From positions 1 through 11,247 of the forward strand of contig NZ_MSTI01000131.1 of NCBI RefSeq assembly GCF_001949125.1: a DNA stretch of 11,247 nt, in the 5' to 3' direction. The translations under genes and the position numbers were made by a program. Below are positions 8,043 through 11,247 of this stretch, piece after piece. Origin of the DNA: Deinococcus marmoris. GTDB lineage: Bacteria > Deinococcota > Deinococci > Deinococcales > Deinococcaceae. The notes under the pieces are model-generated. The model was not told the origin of the DNA, made no database searches, and saw only the letters and a list, made by a program, of their open reading frames with translations. Position 1 is the stretch's first letter, and each line of letters starts with the position of its first letter.

Positions 8043-9652
8043 CCGCCCACCTGCTTGGCCTGCGCGGGAGGGGTGGAAAGCGCGGGCAGCGGCGCGGGCA
8101 GACTGACCTCGAAGACGGTCATGGAACCGCGCCGACGGTGGCGAATCTGCCCGCCCAGCGCGCCCACGCGGGCCAGCACCCCGGCCAGCCCGTGCCCCCG
8201 ACCCTCACCCTTGCTGCTTACGCCACGCTCGAAGATTTGCCCCTCCAGACCAGCATTCACGCCGGGGCCAGAGTCCTCCACCTCGATCTGCACGCCTTCG
8301 GGGTCTTCACCGATGGCGACGGTCACGCTTCCGGGCTGCCCAGCCAGCGCCTCGAAGGCGTTCTCGGTCAGATTGCCCACCGCCGTAACCAGGGTGTCGG
8401 CGTGCCGCTCCCAGACGGGCGACAGGCTGCTGCCCCCGGCCACCGCGAAGTCGATCCCCAGTTCCTGCGCCCGCTCGCGCTTGCCCGCCAGCAGGGCCAC
8501 CAGACGCGGCACCTGCACGTCTTTCAGGAGTTGCCGGAACTGGGCGTCGGCCTCGATCTCGGCGTTCAGCACGCGCAGGGCCTCTTGCGGGCGGTCCAGT
8601 TGCAGCAAGCCGGAGATGACGTGCAGGCGGTTCTGGTACTCATGGGTCTGGGCACGCAGCACATCCACGAAGCCGCGCGCATGTGTGAGTTCCTCGGCCA
8701 GTGCCAGAGCCTGTGCGCGGTCCCGGAAGCCGCAGACGAAGCCGCCGCCCTCTAATGGCTCGATGTTTGCCAGCAGCGGCTCGCCGTTCAGGGTCAGTTC
8801 CAGATTCTGCTGCCGGGCCGCCACGCCGCCGCGCGTCAGCAAGGCCAGTTCGGGCCAGACTTCCGACAATGGATAGGGCGTGGCCTGTTCGCCCAGCAGC
8901 GCAGCGGCGCGTTCGCTGACCAGCGTGACATTCCCGGACGCATCCACCGCAATTACCCCTTCACGCAGGGCGGCCAGCACGGCGCGTTGCTGGCGGGCCA
9001 GGGTGGCGATTTCCTCCGGCTCCAGATTCAGAATCTCGGCGCGCAGGCGGCGGGCCGCCCACACCGCGCCCAGCGTCCCCAGTCCCAACGCCAGCACGAA
9101 CCACGGCAACAATCCAGTCAACGCCTCGCCCACCAGGGACCACACCTGCGGCATCAGGTAGCCGGTGCTGACCACGCCCACCACCTCGCCGTCTTCCCAG
9201 ATCGGCACCTTGCCGCGCACGCTGACCCCCAGACTGCCGCGCGCCACGCTCACGATCTCGCGACCCGCGAAGGGTTCGATGTTGTCGCCGCCCTCCATCG
9301 GCTGGCCCAGCCGCTCAGGGACCGGGTGCGCCAGCCGGATGCCCATGCGGTCCCCCACCACGATGAAATCGGCCTCTGCCGCGCCGCGCAGCGAATTGAC
9401 GCGGGCGTTCAGTGCCTGATTGGGCTGGCCCGAAGCCGCGCCGCCCACCACTTCCGGCAGACGGGCCACCAGACGGCTGGTGGTCAGCGCCCGCTCGCCC
9501 AGGCGTTCGCGGGCCTCGCCGTACAGTTGCCAGCTCTGCACGCCCACCAGCAGCGCGGTCATGGCGCACAGCACCGCCAGATGCCAGCGCACCAGACGGC
9601 CTTGCAGCCCTCCTCTGGGAAAGTTGGGACGGGAATGAGGGATGACAGTCAT
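8039..9652 (-). CDS. CitA/DcuS-type sensor histidine kinase
   Basis: The 537-residue membrane kinase starts with TM1 (about 22-41). An extracytoplasmic sensor loop (42-176) contains [20 protein letters not shown] (95-114), which closely matches the carboxylate-binding PAS-like domain of CitA/DcuS. TM2 is at about 177-200, followed by a cytoplasmic PAS (about 222-310). A Spo0B-type dimerisation helix has phospho-acceptor His337 in [20 protein letters not shown]. The ATPase domain has an N-box (NLTEN, 427-431), DSGPG (460-464) and [10 protein letters not shown] (482-491). It probably senses citrate or a related carboxylate directly and phosphorylates the downstream regulator. ATG9652 has no Shine-Dalgarno sequence; a TAAGAT box ends 12 nt upstream, implying a very short leader. 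The residues before TM1 ([10 protein letters not shown]) are plausible but the start is less certain than the domain call. Confidence 0.92.
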   Translation of the reverse strand: MTVIPHSRPNFPRGGLQGRLVRWHLAVLCAMTALLVGVQSWQLYGEARERLGERALTTSRLVARLPEVVGGAASGQPNQALNARVNSLRGAAEADFIVVGDRMGIRLAHPVPERLGQPMEGGDNIEPFAGREIVSVARGSLGVSVRGKVPIWEDGEVVGVVSTGYLMPQVWSLVGEALTGLLPWFVLALGLGTLGAVWAARRLRAEILNLEPEEIATLARQQRAVLAALREGVIAVDASGNVTLVSERAAALLGEQATPYPLSEVWPELALLTRGGVAARQQNLELTLNGEPLLANIEPLEGGGFVCGFRDRAQALALAEELTHARGFVDVLRAQTHEYQNRLHVISGLLQLDRPQEALRVLNAEIEADAQFRQLLKDVQVPRLVALLAGKRERAQELGIDFAVAGGSSLSPVWERHADTLVTAVGNLTENAFEALAGQPGSVTVAIGEDPEGVQIEVEDSGPGVNAGLEGQIFERGVSSKGEGRGHGLAGVLARVGALGGQIRHRRRGSMTVFEVSLPAPLPALSTPPAQAKQVGG

Positions 9653-9664
9653 CAGGAGAAGGCC

Positions 9665-9670
9665 ATCTTA
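9665..9670 (-). promoter_or_regulatory. Possible -10 box for the kinase-regulator operon
   Basis: On the minus strand TAAGAT fits TANNNT and ends 12 nt before ATG9652. That would give a leader of only about 5 nt. No clear -35 is visible at 16-18 bp. Confidence 0.35.
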
Positions 9671-9761
9671 GAACTTCTGCCTCTCGCCTACCGTGCCGAG
9701 CGGCGGTGTGACCCTGGCTGCGAGAATCCCGTCCCGTGTTCGCCAGACCGCTCCGACTTGC

Positions 9762-9787
9762 GTGCATTGTGTTCACGGCTGTGCATT
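9762..9787. promoter_or_regulatory. Direct repeat, candidate operator for the response regulator
   Basis: GTGCATT occurs at 9762-9768 and 9781-9787, 19 bp apart start to start, close to two helical turns. It lies between the divergent kinase and tctC promoters, about 40 bp before the proposed tctC -35. Tandem half-sites at this spacing suit a dimeric response regulator, but two heptamers can arise by chance. Confidence 0.3.
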
Positions 9788-9826
9788 ACGCTCATCAAAA
9801 ACTGCGTGCCAGACGGCCCTAGCCCC

Positions 9827-9855
9827 TTGCTAAGTTTTAGGTATGAGGCTAGGCT
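9827..9855 (+). promoter_or_regulatory. Candidate promoter of tctC
   Basis: TTGCTA (9827-9832) and TAGGCT (9850-9855) are separated by 17 bp, giving a predicted start near 9862 and a leader of about 50 nt that contains the GGAGG ribosome site (9902-9906). The match to TTGACA/TATAAT is partial, as expected for an activator-dependent promoter. Confidence 0.4.
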
Positions 9856-9913
9856 TCATGTTACGCACAATCTATATCCGCGCCTCACCGCGCATTTCCA
9901 CGGAGGTTCCACC

Positions 9914-10870
<957 letters not shown>

Positions 10871-10883
10871 ACCGCTGAACAAG

Positions 10884-10927
10884 GGTGAGGCGGAGGGAGA
10901 TCGAACGCCCTTCGCCTCACCTCTTTT
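10884..10927 (+). terminator. Intrinsic terminator after tctC
   Basis: GGTGAGGCG (10884-10892) pairs perfectly with CGCCTCACC (10913-10921). The stem continues inward by five more pairs (10893-10897 with 10908-10912, one G-U) around a 10-nt loop, and TCTTTT follows at 10922-10927. It is 13 nt after the tctC stop. It would limit readthrough into the next gene, allowing more binding protein than membrane subunits. Confidence 0.85.
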
Positions 10928-10974
10928 GGGCCAGAACACGAGGAACTGATTTTTGTTCTCAGCCTGCGGGGTGG

Positions 10975-11010
10975 CCCCCCCTCCCCAGCCCTCCCCCACA
11001 AGGAGGGAGC
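10975..11010 (+). repeat. C-rich hairpin repeat, copy 1
   Basis: The segment runs C7-T-CCCC-AG-CCC-T-CCCCC-ACAAGG-AGGGAGC. CCCTCC (10989-10994) can pair with GGAGGG (11002-11007). A close relative lies in inverse orientation at 11088-11123, inside the mobile element, with the same order of C runs, AGCC, C run and G run. It appears to be a dispersed repeat. Confidence 0.6.
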
Positions 11011-11030
11011 AAAGAGCTTTTAGACCCTTA

Positions 11031-11183
11031 GAGCGTGTTTCAAAAGCCTTTCAGGATTTCTACGAGTCCTAGGAACACGCGCTTTCAGCTCCTCCCCCCC
11101 TGCGGGGGAGGCTGGGAGGGGGGAACCGCAAACGCCTTCCAGACGCCGCCCACTAAAAATGAGACGACTTTCAAAACACGCTC
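11031..11183. mobile_element. MITE-like 153-bp element with terminal inverted repeats and TTA target duplication
   Basis: The left end GAGCGTGTTT (11031-11040) is the exact reverse complement of the right end AAACACGCTC (11174-11183). Similarity continues to about 18 bp with three mismatches. TTA flanks both sides (11028-11030, 11184-11186), matching a 3-bp TNA-type duplication as made by one group of IS5-family elements. The interior is non-coding and contains an inverted copy of the C-rich hairpin repeat (11088-11123), whose stem CCTCCCCC/GGGGGAGG (11091-11098, 11104-11111) is perfect. It is far too short to encode a transposase, so it must have moved by help from a full-length relative elsewhere. 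The IS5 link is inferred from end and target type, not from a match. Confidence 0.7.
11088..11123 (-). repeat. C-rich hairpin repeat, copy 2 (inside the MITE-like element)
   Basis: Read on the minus strand it follows the same pattern as the copy at 10975-11010: C run, TCCC, AGCC, TCCCCC, short loop, G run, GAGC. The pair is inverted with 77 bp between and could fold into one long stem. Confidence 0.55.
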
Positions 11184-11211
11184 TTAGACCCTTTGACCCT
11201 TAGACCTCTCC

Positions 11212-11218
11212 GAAGGAG
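11212..11218 (+). promoter_or_regulatory. Ribosome binding site of the last gene
   Basis: GAAGGAG ends 5 nt before ATG11224, a near-ideal Shine-Dalgarno spacing. It fixes the start of the partial gene at the window edge. Confidence 0.8.
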
Positions 11219-11223
11219 ACCCC

Positions 11224-11247
11224 ATGACCCAACCCCCGCCCACCCCC
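11224..11247 (+). CDS. Start of the next gene, probably another Tct transporter subunit (partial)
   Basis: Only eight codons are visible: MTQPPPTP. The strong ribosome site 5 nt upstream makes the start convincing. In tripartite tricarboxylate transporter operons tctC is usually followed by tctB and tctA, so a TctB-like small membrane protein is the best guess; a polar proline-rich N-terminus before the first membrane helix would suit this. The peptide itself has no diagnostic motif, and the gene is separated from tctC by a terminator and an insertion. Confidence 0.6.

Larger units (their letters stand above)
11020..11207 (+). repeat. TTAGACCC octamer array, split by an insertion
   Basis: TTAGACCC (11020-11027) is followed by TTA (11028-11030), then the inserted element, then TTAGACCC (11184-11191), TTTGACCC (11192-11199) and TTAGACCT (11200-11207). 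Without the element and one TTA the four units are contiguous and in register. The array sits directly before the ribosome site of the next gene. Confidence 0.75.
10871..11223. other. 353-bp intergenic region between tctC and the next gene
   Basis: No coding potential is seen. In order it holds the tctC terminator, a weak 6-bp inverted repeat AGAACA/TGTTCT (10933-10938, 10954-10959), a C-rich hairpin repeat, an octamer array interrupted by a small inverted-repeat element, and a ribosome site for the next gene. No clear separate promoter for that gene is visible. Confidence 0.7.

Noticed and set aside
7410..8876. A 488-codon plus-strand open frame across the regulator and kinase genes.
   Set aside because: It is antisense to two clear genes with conserved catalytic residues and has no recognisable domain of its own.
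8987..9913. In-frame upstream extension of tctC giving a 627-residue protein.
   Set aside because: The extension is antisense to the kinase gene and reads as low-complexity His/Gln/Ala; the signal peptide and ribosome site at 9902-9914 mark the true start.

Overview
The window looks like chromosomal DNA of a Deinococcus or close relative. It has high GC and GC-rich third codon positions. Several genes carry a TANNNT -10 box only 6-7 nt before the start codon, the leaderless arrangement common in Deinococcus. The gene mix also fits: a membrane-anchored cytochrome c, SppA, penicillin acylase, a CitA/CitB-type two-component pair with TctC, and a small protein resembling the DdrA/Rad52 annealing family. 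The genus is an inference; no marker gene proves it.

Layout: (1) 1-131 holds the tail of an unknown gene and a perfect 17-bp hairpin. (2) 271-1515 holds a DinB/YfiT-like gene (+) overlapping by 15 bp the 3' end of a convergent BtuF-like gene (-) that lacks a signal peptide. (3) 1645-4053 holds a cytochrome c gene with a strong terminator, then sppA; both are on + and both look leaderless. (4) 4133-7195, on the minus strand, holds a penicillin acylase and, downstream of it, the DdrA/Rad52-like gene with its own promoter. A bidirectional hairpin separates this block from sppA. (5) 7344-9652, on the minus strand, is a histidine kinase/response regulator operon with an ATGA overlap. (6) From 9914 on + are tctC, a terminator, a 353-bp intergenic region, and the first eight codons of the next gene, probably another Tct subunit.

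Blocks 5 and 6 form one functional unit. The CitA-like kinase probably senses a di- or tricarboxylate outside the membrane, and its regulator probably controls divergently transcribed tctC and the transporter genes beyond the window.

The most notable non-coding find is in 11020-11207. A 153-bp element with inverted ends (11031-11183), flanked by TTA duplications, sits inside a tandem array of the octamer TTAGACCC. Removing the element and one TTA restores four in-register octamers. A degenerate array with the same 8-bp period lies upstream of the DdrA/Rad52-like gene and contains its -10 box.

I saw no tRNA, rRNA, CRISPR array, prophage or complete insertion sequence.
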